64,000 bases of DNA from Ischnura elegans (taxonomy: Eukaryota; Arthropoda; Insecta; Odonata; Coenagrionidae). The stretch is from positions 80,425,907 through 80,489,906 of the forward strand of contig NC_060249.1 of assembly GCF_921293095.1 (NCBI RefSeq), written 5' to 3'. Shown in pieces: positions 48,601 through 57,470 of the stretch; position 1 is the stretch's first letter; every line of letters starts with the position of its first letter. Under the pieces are notes generated by a model that ran no database searches, had not been told where the DNA came from, and saw only the letters and a program-made list of their open reading frames with translations. A program made the position numbers and the translations under genes.

Positions 48601-51600
48601 TCAGGTAATAACAGTCATAACGATAATGACCATAATATGTTCATCTTAATTTTTTCTAAGAGTTTGTCTGTATTCCTTCTTCTTCAACTTTACTATAAAT
48701 ATTCTTGTAAGATGTGCTAACTATCAAAGAGGAGAGATAATTCCAGGTTATAAACTATTTTTGCCCCTACACCACCCCAAGTGTAATAATGGCCAGTGCA
48801 TGGTTAGCTAAATTGCATACTGGAAGAAGAGTGATCTAAACTCCAGAATATCAAAATTATAGGATACCTAAACTGGGGAAAGAAACACTCCAATGGCCGT
48901 AACAAGGGTTTTTATATAATATATTATATATGTACACACGTTTGAAATAAACTCACACGAGCATTATAAATAATGTAAAGGAACTTCTTCTTGCCCTGGG
49001 GTGGGCACACAAAAAACTTAGAAATTGACGGAAAAACGAAAAATAAAATAAAAGTGAGGAACTTACGGGGAAAGGTTGTTTTTACAAATTTTCGATGGTA
49101 CGCAGCCCATCTTTCTCGAGTGAGGAGAGGAGGGAAAGTGAGGAAAGGGCATAAGGAAGGGTGCAAGGCAGAGGGCAAAGATGGAGGGAGGAAAAACGGT
49201 GGACGGGGATTGGTGGTGTTCTTTCTAATGGGCGCGGTTGATTCCTGGTCCAGAAAACGCACGGAAAGCCCATATGCATGCCTGTTCCAAGTCCTTCAGC
49301 TCTAGGGGGGTGGTAGACGGGGGAAGGGAGGCCAATATTCCCACTTTATAGCAATGGTCAAACAGAGCTTTGTGGGAGGAAGCATGAACGGCGACTGGAA
49401 GGGAGGCAGAAACAGAAGAAACGCTATTACAAGAAGAGCGATGCCCGTTCATATGTATGCACAGGGGAGTGGTGGATAAGCCGATATAAAAAGCCGGGCA
49501 TTTCTGGCATAACAGTATATATACAATGTTTTTTGTTGTGCAGGAAATGTCCGACACTGAGGGGAGAGGGAAGGCAAGGAATTGATCGGGAACCACTACC
49601 CCACCCTCGCCGTGCAACCGTCCTAGATGTAAAACCTGTAAAATTTTCTCTCCACCCCCAGCCTCTTTCCTCTCCAAACTTAAATTCCTCCTGATATCTC
49701 CTTCCACCACCTGTACCTCCACCAACATCATATACCTCCTTCAATGCAACTTCTGCCCCGCTTTTTATATAGGCCAATGCTCCACCACCCTCAACCTCAG
49801 AATAAATAATCACCGCGCCTCCTGTTGTCCGTCGTCTCCACACGAATCTCTCCCGGTCCCCACACATTGTTTTTCGCATGATTCCATCTTTAATCTATGT
49901 TTCAAAGTTTCTATCATTGCCTCTCTGTCACCCACTGACTCGCCCCTCAATCTCCACACCCTCGAATTGGCATGCATCTTCAACAAGGTTGAGTGATGAA
50001 AAAACAATAGACACTGCTGAAATATATAGATAGAGAATGAGGGGGGAAATGGTTGTGGTGTAAAGGTAGGAAGAGGAGAGGGGGAAATTGTGGCTGGACG
50101 TAAGGCATGGGGGGAGGGGGGGGCGGAAAAGGAGGGGAAGAGTAAACGGACGGAGGTAAAGAAGGTGGGGGGGAAGAGGGAAAGGGAAGGTTTAACTTGG
50201 ACGGAGGGTGGGGGAACGTGACGTAAGGATGACCGTTACGGAGTGGAAAATAACTGTGGGCGTAATGTTCTTAGTGCAATAGAGAAAATAGAGAAGAATT
50301 TGGGATGGGACCTTCATCACTATTAAGGAGTTTCCCTTTGTTTTTATAAATGTAAATGCTCTCGTATGTGTCAAGTAGGTGATTTGATGTTTGTTTCAAT
50401 AGAGTTAGGTTGTCTAGGGTAATTTCGTGGTCTGTGTCCGTAAGGTGTTGTGCAATGCTGGATTTCTCAGGTTTATTGTTTTTGTAATATGAGAGGTGTT
50501 CTTTGTATCTGGTGAGAATGTTGCATCTTGTTTGACCTATGTAGGAAGCTTGGCAGGAATTACAATTAATCTGATATATGCCGGATTTTTCTTGAAGAGG
50601 TATTTTATCTTTACTGGTGCCTAAAAGTTGTTTTAGTTTGTAATCGTTGGTGTAAGTGATTTTAGTGTTAACTGAGTTGAAGACTTTATCTAGACCTTTT
50701 GTTATGGTGGGGTAAAACGGGATTTTGATGATTCTTTTTGATAGGTCTTTTTTGTGAGTGGTTGAGTTGTTGATTAAGTGTTTGAATTCATGTTTTTTCA
50801 AGATATGGTCAATTAAAGAAGTAGAGAATCCGTTCTGTTTGGCAATATCTTTAATGAAGAGTAATTCTTTATTGAATGCTGGTTTACTAAGAGGCACATT
50901 TAAAAGTCTGTTAATGAGGGAATGGAAGGCAGCAAATTTATGGCTTGGGTGAACAAATGAGTAGTTGTGTATATAATTTGTTGTGCTGGTGGGTTTTCTG
51001 TATATGCCAAAAACGATTTTGTTTTCGGATCAAGTTAAGAAGAGATCGAGGAAGGGAATTGAGTTATCAATCTCGGTTTCTACGGTGAACTTTATGGGAG
51101 GGAAAAGGCTGTTTAGGTTGTCTAGGAAAGTATTCAGTGAGCATTTCTTTGTGTCAAATACGGCAAAAATGTCATCAACATATCGTAAATAAATGGAAGG
51201 GAAGTAGGAGAATTTCTTCTTGAAGGTTGTTTCGAAATGTGTCATGAAGACGTTGGCTAGAAATGGCGAGAGTGAATTACCCATAGTAGTACCGAAATTT
51301 TGTTTGTAGTATTTCCCTTTAAAGGCAAAATAATTTTGGTTCATTACTAAATTCGTGAGGCATATATACTCGTCTATGGTTTTCTGATCTAAAGATAGGG
51401 ATTGAAGCCAAGTTGTAAGTGAATGAATGGCTATGTCAATAGGTACACTGTATCATATAGGATACCTGTGGTCCCATCTGTTCCTGAGATTTATTTCTTT
51501 TGAGTTATTTTTATTTGACGATATTCTAGTGTGTCTAGTTCTTTGCTGTCATTAAATAAATATTTTAACACATTATGATGTGTTATATTTCTATTAGGTA

Positions 51601-54600
51601 TTATCATATTTTAAAGGCTATTTATGCATGTACAGTACAGTCCCGATTATCCGGGCTAATGATGGGGAGAGACGGCACGAAAAATCGGAAAACACGGATA
51701 ACCCAAACTTTTACTTAAATGTCTTGTAATGTTATTAATTTACCTAAAACAAACAATATAATATAATTTATGGAGGTATCTGTTATTTTAGAGTGCTTCC
51801 CGGACTCGATGAGAGCTTCCTTCGCCAGTTTGTGATCTTTTTAGCGGCGATAACATGGTTTTACTAGTATTATTAATGCTCTATATAAGGTCTGGTTTCG
51901 AAAATCGCACATCCGTGGCCTGTGATCACAGAGCGCGGTTGTGCACTGCGAGGCTTGGAAAACAGGAACACGGTGCTCCCGTCAATGCAGCTAGTGTGCG
52001 ATTGCTTTCGTTTTAAGTAGGGGATTTGAACAGAAATAATAAGCCTGGTGTATCCTCACATTAATGTAGTAATTCCGATGATTTTGCATCGGATATTTAT
52101 TTTTTATAAATATCACTGAAAAAATTGAGCAAGAGTGGAAATCATGCGCGAATAATCTGTAACCCGGATAAACCGCAGCCGGATAAACGGGAGTCTGCTG
52201 TATTACTTTTGAGGGGGTTGAGGAAGTGTCTAAAAGTGAAGTTTTTATCTTCACACAAATTAATTATGAGGAAATATGTAGAGAGATTTTTACTCTTTTC
52301 TTTATGATATCTAATAATGAATAAAACTTGGCGACCTTAGGATTGAGTCAATGATGGGCTGTTGCCATTTTGAAGCCAAAGATTATTGATTAGTGTATTT
52401 CAGTGTATTATTCTCTCTTAAATATATTTATGTTTGTTCTTGATGCAGGTCAAGCGGATACATGAGTACAAGAGACAACTCCTGAATTGCTTGCACATCA
52501 TCACCCTTTACAATAGAATTAAGCAGAATCCCAAAGCTCCATTTGTTCCACGTACCGTAATGATTGGTGGAAAGGTAATTATTAAATGTGGATTTGATAG
52601 AAGTTTTGATGGATTTACTAATGCTATAAAGACTATTGATCCTTTTTATGTTTTTGGAGTTACCCACCTCTTGATTACACCAATAAAATTAACAACTAAT
52701 GTAAAAGTTTAAGCAATTTAATATTGCCCTTAAATTTTCTCTTGTACAACTTAACTTTGTCACTAAAAACTTATCACCTTTCAGGCAGCACCAGGTTACT
52801 ACACTGCCAAGAACATAATTCGATTAATCTGTGCTGTGGCCAATGTTGTCAATAATGATCCAATTGTAGGAGATAAATTAAAGGTGATCTACTTGGAAAA
52901 TTATCGTGTTACCCTTGCAGAGAGAATAATGCCTGCAGCTGACTTAAGTGAGCAAATTTCAACTGCTGGAACTGAGGCATCTGGAACTGGCAACATGAAA
53001 TTCATGGTGAGTTATTGCGGTTACTAGTTTACTAAAGGGCTTTTCTTAGTATATGTACTAAACATGTTCATATACATATGTTCGTGTTCTGTAAATTGTT
53101 TTTTGTGTGTGCTTCTCTTAAGATGCTAAAGTTGGTATTTATTCAATTTTTAATTTCACAGTTGAATGGAGCATTAACAATTGGTACTCTAGATGGTGCT
53201 AACATTGAAATGGCTGAAGAGATGGGCAATGATAATATTTTCATTTTTGGTATGACTGTTGAAGAAGTTGAAAATCTTAAGGGTCATTATAATGCCTGGG
53301 ACTACTACAATCGTAATCCTGAATTGAAACAGGCTATAGACCAAATTCAAAATGGATTCTTTAGCCCAAACAATCCTGATGCCTTCAAAGATATTGCCAA
53401 TATTCTGTTGCATCATGACAGGTTTGTGTTTTACTTAGAACGGTATGCTTGGTGAATGTTTGTACGAAAAATATTTGCTAATCAAAACTGTGATATTATC
53501 TTTTAGGTTCTTACTGTTGGCTGACTTTGATGCTTATATTAAGTGTCAGGAAAGAGTGAGTGAAGTCTACCAGGTAAGCACTTCAATACATAATCATCTT
53601 AATCTTACATGAGTATCTTTATTAGGAACACCTAGGCAAATTTATGAAGCCTGCTAGGGCAATGTTGTCTATCCCGGGCTTTAAAAGTACTGATAATGAG
53701 TACTTTGTATTTGGTTTCTTACCCCTCATAAAAGTGGTGGCATGAGGCTAACTACTACTGTGGTTGCCCATGCTTCGATGTTATAACTTATCAAAAAAAT
53801 TTTAATCTCTCAAATTAATATTTAAATGAAATCATTTTTTTCTCTTATTACACCATCTACACATACAGTTAAACTTTGAAAATTCAATCTTACAATTAGT
53901 GTGGACAAAGTTTTTTAAATTGCATTACAAATTCTATAGTTATATGTGAAAGTCTCATATATTGAAGTTCAGACGAGACGCTTGGGTCATATTGTTTGGA
54001 TAGCATGATTAGATGTGCGCCTCACTTATTGGTAGGGGCACCCAATCCTTCCTTTGCATATCTCCCCTAATTACTAAAACTATAATTTCTTCGACTAAAT
54101 AATATAATTTCCAGATGTCAACCATAAGGTATTAGAGGTGAATTTTGAAAGCTCTTCTGACATGATCATGACAATCCAGGAATGTTTCATAAAGCTTTAC
54201 TATTTGCTAAAATACCAAATAAATGGAGATTGTATACCTATGTTTAAAAATTATTTTAAAGGGCATATCAGTTTTTCTTGATTAAATTTAATTCAATCAA
54301 AACCAATGATGGCTGTTGGTATCAGAAAAACTGCTGGGAAATAATGGAAAAATTTTAGTTGCTGAGAATGGGCTCATAAGACTCAAAAACTTATTAAGGT
54401 CATCAACATTGAAAGCACCCATAACCTTATGGCTATTTCTCTGCAAATGTCATATACTTCCTCAAATGCTCATTACATTATGTTCAATGCGGCATGAATA
54501 TTACATAGGGAAGATAATTTGTTGATCTGGGGGCTTATTCTGTATTTCCAAATTTGGGCTCTTTCAGCCTCTGTTCAGAAGTTCAATTAAGTGGCTGCCA

Positions 54601-55028
54601 ATGGTGCACATGTACTGACACTTTCAAGGGCTCTCTCACACAGCACCTGTTCATTTCCAATGTGTGATCGTTGATTCCTCTAGCTTTAAATGACTTGCGG
54701 AATGATTCATTTGAACATCCAGCAGCTCTTCTAATGTGGTTAATTCGGAATTACACAACACCTAGAGATGTTAGAATTGAGTATGTATATTTTGAGGACA
54801 TGCTTACCTTTTTTGTTATGATGCTGAGTTTTATTTATTTTCAATTTATCTTAGGATCAGCAAAAGTGGACTGAGATGGCTATCCATAATATTGCATCAT
54901 CAGGTAAATTTTCAAGTGATCGCACCATAGCCGAATATGCTAGAGAAATTTGGGGTGTCGAACCTAGTTGGGAAAAGCATCCTGCACCTCATGAACACCA
55001 AGAAGAAGACCTTGCTGCCGCCAAGTGA
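30380..55028 (+). CDS. GlyP: Glycogen phosphorylase, 16 coding exons, 849 aa
   Basis: This cytosolic, pyridoxal-phosphate-dependent enzyme releases glucose-1-phosphate from glycogen by phosphorolysis. Exons: 30380-30622, 38956-39057, 40442-40624, 41430-41561, 43813-43924, 44843-44988, 45237-45410, 45886-46032, 46915-47078, 47218-47332, 48422-48604, 52449-52574, 52785-53006, 53162-53421, 53507-53573, 54855-55028. All are GT..AG and the phases agree. From residue 15 to at least 681 the chain aligns without gaps to the classic muscle enzyme, offset by one for the initiator Met. Ser15 lies in the regulatory KRKQIS-VRG phosphorylation site. Tyr76, Arg310 and Arg311 form the AMP site. Residues 283-286 (NDNF) form the active-site gate. 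His378, Lys569-Arg570, Lys575 and Lys681 (PLP lysine in GTGNMKF) are present, as is Tyr614 of the purine inhibitor site. No damage was seen, so the gene looks functional and allosterically regulated. The length is close to the ~844 residues of the fly enzyme. Confidence 0.97.
31999..32313 (+). mobile_element. MITE with GTGGCGCAGCGAGG ends, copy 1
   Basis: The left end CAGTGGCGCAGCGAGGGGGG is mirrored by AGCTGCGCCCCTGGCAG at the right. The interior (for example ACTTAATTGGATTAGTATTT and ATATCCCTCAGAAAGC) reappears as the reverse complement in the element at about 61186-61466, so this is a multicopy family. No coding content. Confidence 0.65.
32617..32790 (+). mobile_element. tRNA-derived SINE
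   Basis: A-box-like TGGCTTATCGG at 32623-32633 and B-box-like GGGTTCAAATCC at 32663-32674, about 40 bp apart. These are followed by a body with GGATCCATGCCTGGGCAC that is typical of a SINE rather than a tRNA. The 3' limit is approximate. Confidence 0.55.
33503..33829 (+). repeat. Left-array tandem duplication, 164-bp unit
   Basis: Two nearly identical copies start at 33503 and 33667, each running from ATAATATGCACATAATATTC to GCAGTGATGGAATGGC. The unit is itself rich in short palindromes such as ATTATGCGCATAAT. Long AT-rich open frames on both strands ([16 protein letters not shown]) are artefacts of this repeat. Confidence 0.9.
33830..34440. repeat. Palindrome centre and ~90-bp tandem repeats
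   Basis: Sequence after 33887 runs back through the 164-bp unit in reverse complement (for example 33895-34035), around a perfect 30-bp palindrome at 33857-33886. From about 34080 a ~91-bp unit repeats (start of copies near 34107 and 34197, shorter ones after), each with ACCATGGATGTGGCCTAAAA or a variant. Confidence 0.8.
35676..37416 (+). repeat. Right-array tandem repeat, 225-236-bp unit, ~7.5 copies
   Basis: AGTTTACGGCGGCATAATAT begins copies at 35676, 35910, 36144, 36378, 36603, 36837, 37062 and 37298 (last one partial). Spacings are 234, 234, 234, 225, 234, 225 and 236. Each full unit contains TTTTTGAGTTTGCTGGGTGG, a degenerate version of the true terminus at 37420-37439, and a ~20-bp palindrome ATGATTCTTATAAGAATCAT, one base off in later copies. 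Confidence 0.92.
38956..39057 (+). CDS. GlyP: GlyP exon 2 (residues 82-115)
   Basis: Acceptor GTCATGCATTAG, donor CAG|GTAAGA, phase 0 on both sides. Encodes [20 protein letters not shown], the conserved first beta-strand region following the AMP-site helix. Confidence 0.96.
39058..40441 (+). other. GlyP intron 2
   Basis: 1.4 kb; open frames at 39253-39593 have no recognisable motif and no plausible splice role. No repeat family identified. Confidence 0.6.
40442..40624 (+). CDS. GlyP: GlyP exon 3 (residues 116-176)
   Basis: Acceptor CCCCCTTGTAG, donor CAG|GTAAAA. Contains [20 protein letters not shown], the glycine-rich loop next to the active site, and [15 protein letters not shown]. Confidence 0.97.
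41430..41561 (+). CDS. GlyP: GlyP exon 4 (residues 177-220)
   Basis: Acceptor TTTTTTTTTTCAAG, donor CAG|GTAAGA. Encodes [20 protein letters not shown] and [18 protein letters not shown]. Confidence 0.96.
42180..43296. mobile_element. pogo/Tigger-like MITE with adjacent partial copy
   Basis: A full-looking element runs from CAGTAGGCTCTCGTTATTAC (42428) to the inverted end ATGAGAGTCTACTG (ending 43296). Its right half (about 43084-43260) is a close duplicate of 42220-42390, which lies directly left of the element: both carry AATGTCATTGCA, TTCGTGGAACTTCGTAATAA and TCGTAATAACTTTTCTTTTA. So a partial copy abuts the full one in direct orientation. TA precedes the left end; the right flank is CA, so a TA duplication is not intact. 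Confidence 0.6.
43350..43403. repeat. Perfect 54-bp palindrome with no loop
   Basis: The two 27-bp arms are exact complements meeting at GTTAAC (centre between 43376 and 43377). The left arm starts TCAATGCTTACACATCATTA. The centre-proximal part contains ACTTGATAATGATGT, also present at 23415-23429. Confidence 0.95.
43813..43924 (+). CDS. GlyP: GlyP exon 5 (residues 221-257)
   Basis: Acceptor ATTATTTGCAG, donor T|GTAAGT, ends phase 1. Encodes [20 protein letters not shown] and [17 protein letters not shown]. Confidence 0.96.
43925..44842 (+). other. GlyP intron 5
   Basis: 0.9 kb of AT-rich sequence with no repeat or coding signal that I recognise. The short introns 45411-45885 and 46033-46914 are similar, the latter containing an AT microsatellite at about 46497-46543. 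Confidence 0.6.
44843..44988 (+). CDS. GlyP: GlyP exon 6 (residues 258-306)
   Basis: Acceptor TTTATTTTTACAG, donor CAG|GTATGC. Encodes the active-site gate loop ([19 protein letters not shown]). Phe286 corresponds to the inhibitor-site Phe285 of the muscle enzyme. Confidence 0.97.
45237..45410 (+). CDS. GlyP: GlyP exon 7 (residues 307-364)
   Basis: Acceptor TTCTTTTTCAG, donor AAG|GTGAGA. Encodes [12 protein letters not shown], with Arg310/Arg311 of the AMP site, and [18 protein letters not shown]. Confidence 0.97.
45886..46032 (+). CDS. GlyP: GlyP exon 8 (residues 365-413)
   Basis: Acceptor TTATTTCTAG, donor CAG|GTATTT. Encodes [16 protein letters not shown] with the substrate-contacting His378, then [20 protein letters not shown]. 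The usual ERWPVSLLE reads ERWSCSMLE here. Confidence 0.97.
46915..47078 (+). CDS. GlyP: GlyP exon 9 (residues 414-467/468)
   Basis: Acceptor TTATAATAG, donor GT|GTAAGT, ends phase 2. Encodes [20 protein letters not shown] and [20 protein letters not shown]. Confidence 0.97.
47218..47332 (+). CDS. GlyP: GlyP exon 10 (residues 468-506)
   Basis: Acceptor GGCTTTCAG, donor GAG|GTTAGT. Encodes [20 protein letters not shown] followed by [18 protein letters not shown]. Confidence 0.96.
47333..48421 (+). other. GlyP intron 10
   Basis: Non-coding. A T-homopolymer lies near 47443-47459 and the hairpin at 47981-48037 is listed separately. Confidence 0.6.
47981..48037. repeat. Hairpin with 24-bp arms and 9-nt loop
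   Basis: Left arm 47981-48004 (CGGAAAGTCACAGAAAATGC...) and right arm 48014-48037 pair with a single mismatch around GCAGCATGT. Confidence 0.9.
48422..48604 (+). CDS. GlyP: GlyP exon 11 (residues 507-567)
   Basis: Acceptor TTTGTAATACTAG, donor CAG|GTAATA. Encodes [16 protein letters not shown] and [17 protein letters not shown], the surface segment leading into the catalytic C-terminal domain. Confidence 0.96.
48900..49585 (-). pseudogene. Penelope-like GIY-YIG endonuclease fragment, family A, minus strand
   Basis: On the minus strand a frame continuous from about 49731 to 49225 encodes [19 protein letters not shown], with VYILL-CxxC-xxx-FYIG as the GIY-YIG core, followed by HMNGHRSSC and a C-terminal [20 protein letters not shown]. 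The nuclease-plus-CxxC arrangement is that of the C-terminal domain of Penelope-like retroelements. The reverse transcriptase part is absent, and homology in this orientation begins only near 49585. A pyrimidine-rich 3' region follows to about 48900. Not a host gene. Confidence 0.7.
49586..49996 (+). pseudogene. Penelope-like GIY-YIG endonuclease fragment, family A, plus strand
   Basis: A 136-codon frame open from 49586 to TGA at 49994-49996 with no start codon. It encodes [14 protein letters not shown] (a Cys-rich lead-in), [19 protein letters not shown] (GIY-YIG core with CxxC), RINNHRASC and [11 protein letters not shown]. It is clearly the same family as the adjacent minus-strand fragment and retains more of the N-terminal side. 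It starts where the inverted copy starts, giving a head-to-head pair. Confidence 0.7.
50271..51452 (-). pseudogene. 5'-truncated Penelope-like element, family B (reverse transcriptase + GIY-YIG)
   Basis: Read on the minus strand, homology begins at about 51452 ([11 protein letters not shown]) and continues through [17 protein letters not shown] and [13 protein letters not shown], the reverse transcriptase catalytic YVDD motif (51171-51182). It then runs through a connector ([19 protein letters not shown]) into the GIY-YIG endonuclease: [20 protein letters not shown], with HLTDTDHEI further on. One TGA (51030-51032) interrupts an otherwise continuous frame that ends at 50271. The N-terminal part of the reverse transcriptase is missing. 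The TGA plus the truncation make it non-autonomous. A C-rich (G-rich on plus) 3' region extends to about 50000. Confidence 0.85.
51638..52200. mobile_element. Non-autonomous pogo/Tigger-like element, copy 2
   Basis: The element is 563 bp, bounded by TA. Left end CAGTCCCGATTATCCGGGCT and right end, read inward, CAGCAGACTCCCGTTTATCC. Subterminal GATGGGGAGAGACGGCACGA and ACACGGATAACCCAAACTTT match the copy at 17517-18200, which is about 120 bp longer internally. No transposase frame. Confidence 0.8.
52449..52574 (+). CDS. GlyP: GlyP exon 12 (residues 568-609)
   Basis: Acceptor TCTTGATGCAG, donor AAG|GTAATT. Encodes [20 protein letters not shown] with phosphate-binding Lys569-Arg570 and Lys575. 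Confidence 0.97.
52785..53006 (+). CDS. GlyP: GlyP exon 13 (residues 610-683)
   Basis: Acceptor CACCTTTCAG, donor ATG|GTGAGT. Encodes [20 protein letters not shown], then [20 protein letters not shown] and [16 protein letters not shown], with Lys681 the Schiff-base lysine for pyridoxal phosphate and Tyr614 of the inhibitor site. Confidence 0.97.
53162..53421 (+). CDS. GlyP: GlyP exon 14 (residues 684-769/770)
   Basis: Acceptor TTTAATTTCACAG, donor AG|GTTTGT, ends phase 2. Encodes [20 protein letters not shown] and [20 protein letters not shown]. Confidence 0.97.
53507..53573 (+). CDS. GlyP: GlyP exon 15 (residues 770-792)
   Basis: A 67-nt exon: acceptor TATCTTTTAG, donor CAG|GTAAGC. Encodes [20 protein letters not shown]. 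The Arg at the junction is split across the intron. Confidence 0.95.
53574..54854 (+). other. GlyP intron 15
   Basis: 1.3 kb, non-coding. The open frame running into exon 16 from 54671 is not supported upstream of the acceptor. Confidence 0.6.
54855..55028 (+). CDS. GlyP: GlyP exon 16 (residues 793-849, stop)
   Basis: Acceptor TTTATCTTAG. Encodes [37 protein letters not shown] and a short acidic tail [12 protein letters not shown] before TGA. The tail is a few residues longer than in the fly enzyme. Confidence 0.97.
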   Translation, partial: DQQKWTEMAIHNIASSGKFSSDRTIAEYAREIWGVEPSWEKHPAPHEHQEEDLAAAK

Positions 55029-56280
55029 ATCATCAAATAACCACTTTGAGGGAAATAAACCAGAACCTTATTAGCTTAGTATGTCCCTTTAGGTAAGAGA
55101 GTGTAATTAATGAGCGGGAGCTATAATGAGAACCATATATTCTTACGAATAAAAGTTATGCTTGGTAATGCATTAGGGCATGTTCTCTCGGCCAAGTACA
55201 CATCTCTTTGAATGTGAAAGTTATGAAAGAATGATGCATTCTTGAATTGATGATTATTATTTCAAAGTTCGCATTTAAATTACTATGATTCGGTATTCTT
55301 CTCATGCCTAGGTTGAGAGACCAGTTTTGGAATAATTTAAATTCTTGTCCTCAATTTCTTCAACCCCAGTATTGTATAATTTTCACGACGAATAAAATAA
55401 TTGCCGATACTATACTTCGTTCACTCATTGCTCACACTGTAAATTCATCTAGAGGTACTTCAATGTTATTATGGAGGTTTGTGAGTGGAAATCCAGTCAT
55501 TTTTTTGTGGAAGGTCACCATTTTGGATGTTGATGATTGGAAAAAGGTATTATTAGAATCAAAATATTGCTTTTTGAAATTTATTAACATTTCAGTGTTG
55601 ACTAATTTTTGTGCCATATATTTGAGATAATCGCACCTCTCATATTAAAGTTATGAAAAAAAGTATGGGTAGAAATCACTGCCATTGAATAAATTTCCTG
55701 TAAGTAATTTTTGAAACAAAATCTTTTACTCTCCCTTACCTATTTAAACTAATTTTTATGATTTATTTATTTTAGCTTTCTTATTCAATATTTGTTGAAA
55801 CATGTGGTGCCATTCTATTGCCTCAATGTGTGCAGAGACTTTGTGCACACATTTTTGTGATTTTACTAGATATTATTTTTGCTCCAAGTAGTGTTTGTTA
55901 TGCTTTTCTTTTGTTATTTCCGTAAATAAATGAATGAGTTGTAAAATATTATCAGATGTCTTTTAACTACATTAATATACTTTCTTTGTTCAGGTTATTG
56001 AATTGAGATTTATTAATGATATTTTATGAACTTTGCTGTAAAAGTGTCCCTAACTCTTTCTCGGTGTTCTGAATGTTGTGATAATAAACGGTCCTGTCAC
56101 TTTTGAGTAACATGCATCTTCACAAATTATATATTTGTCCACTTGTTATTTTTTGATATTGAAATTTGCATGATGTTGCACTTAGTTAAACAAAAGCTGC
56201 ATATTATATTAGCTCATGTGAATGTATTTTATGTTATTTTTGAACTTATACTGGGTGTAATAAAATGTTGACAGTTACAA
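55029..56280 (+). other. GlyP: GlyP 3' UTR
   Basis: Several AATAAA motifs follow the stop (about 55149, 55391, 55686, 55924, 56082, 56259). The last (56259-56264) would give a 3' UTR of about 1.25 kb. The short open frames here are fortuitous. Confidence 0.55.
56259..56264 (+). terminator. GlyP distal polyadenylation signal
   Basis: AATAAA in GTGTAATAAAATG, the last canonical signal before the oppositely oriented galectin 3' end. Confidence 0.5.
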
Positions 56281-56290
56281 TTTCCAATTA

Positions 56291-56296
56291 TTTATT
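56291..56296 (-). terminator. Galectin polyadenylation signal
   Basis: TTTATT on plus equals AATAAA on minus. It would end a galectin 3' UTR of about 1.2 kb and place its cleavage site inside the GlyP 3' UTR. Confidence 0.45.
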
Positions 56297-57470
56297 AAAA
56301 TTGAACATGGTAATCACCAATAAGGTTGATTAAAGTTCAATAATGAAATTCATAAAGGCTGTTATTAAAAGATAATATTCATTTAATTTAACATTAGGAG
56401 TAAATATCAGCAGCAGAATAAATTAGTAAATGCTATGAAAAATGCACTATGAGAAAGACAATTTTCTGTATATCACAATAAATGTACAGATTAAAGCTAT
56501 GCAGCTATTTCTCTAACAGGCTTCGTTAGTGAGAGTAATATGAATTAACCTTTTATTTGAATGCAGCAATTATTTAAAATATTAATTTACCTATAACATC
56601 AGATTTAACAGTAATATCTAACAAATGCAGTGACCAGAATGAAATATTTGTGTGTCCACCCTGAAGTTTTTAAAATTGGTAACTTTTGATACAATAATCC
56701 ACATTATTGCAACTCTGAATGATAGCATTCATACCACTTATCTACGTTGACATCACGACAAAATTTGCTCAGGAGTCTGAAATTGAACATTTCTATACTA
56801 ACACATGAGAATGTTTCATCTGTAAAAAAGGTGACTCTGTGCATTAGTTAAAATACAGGTACAAAAGTTCAAATTCAGTTTCTCCAGAGGCCAACACATA
56901 AATTTGCTCAACAATTAACATGAATTTTGAACGACAGGAAATGGCTGGTAGCACATACCTATAGTATATGTAACAATATATTTATCACATGTCATGGAAA
57001 AAGTGTTTCAAACAGCATAAATAGTCAGCAAGCTAGTGATAAACTTACTACCTGCTTGAACAAGGCCAAATCAATCCTACTTTGTACCATTAACTTTGGC
57101 TGATAGGTTATTGTATCCTTTTTCATAATCCCTCAACATTCACTTGCCATTGAAATCAAGTGAAAGGGAGTATTCAGTCACCATACATAAAGCATTCATC
57201 AATACATCAACTTCAACAGTATTTAAGTCTGACATGGCATCAACACAATCTTTCTTATTGTTCTTACAATCTTATTAACAAATCTTACTCTGCAGACTAT
57301 TCTCTCTTAGCTCAGGACCACAATCTTATCACAAAAAGGAATTTCATTTTTTAAAGCAGTTCCAATCTGCATAACAATGTTATCATTAGTCAAAGTGTCC
57401 CAACTCATGGTTAAGTACAAAAACTTCAAAAAATGTTTCAAAAATAGCTTTAAAGCAGCAGCCTCAACAA
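56297..57470 (-). other. Galectin 3' UTR
   Basis: AT-rich non-coding sequence following the galectin stop at 57471. No repeat family recognised. Confidence 0.5.

Larger units (their letters stand above)
48605..52448 (+). other. GlyP intron 11 (3.8 kb), a transposon nest
   Basis: From left to right: a minus-strand Penelope-like fragment, a plus-strand Penelope-like fragment, a larger minus-strand Penelope-like element, and a pogo/Tigger-like MITE. The host gene's flanking exons 11 and 12 remain intact. Confidence 0.7.

Noticed and set aside
48924..49305. Overlapping open frames of about 100 codons on both strands
   Set aside because: They lie in the purine/pyrimidine-skewed 3' region of a Penelope-like fragment; composition, not conservation, keeps them open.
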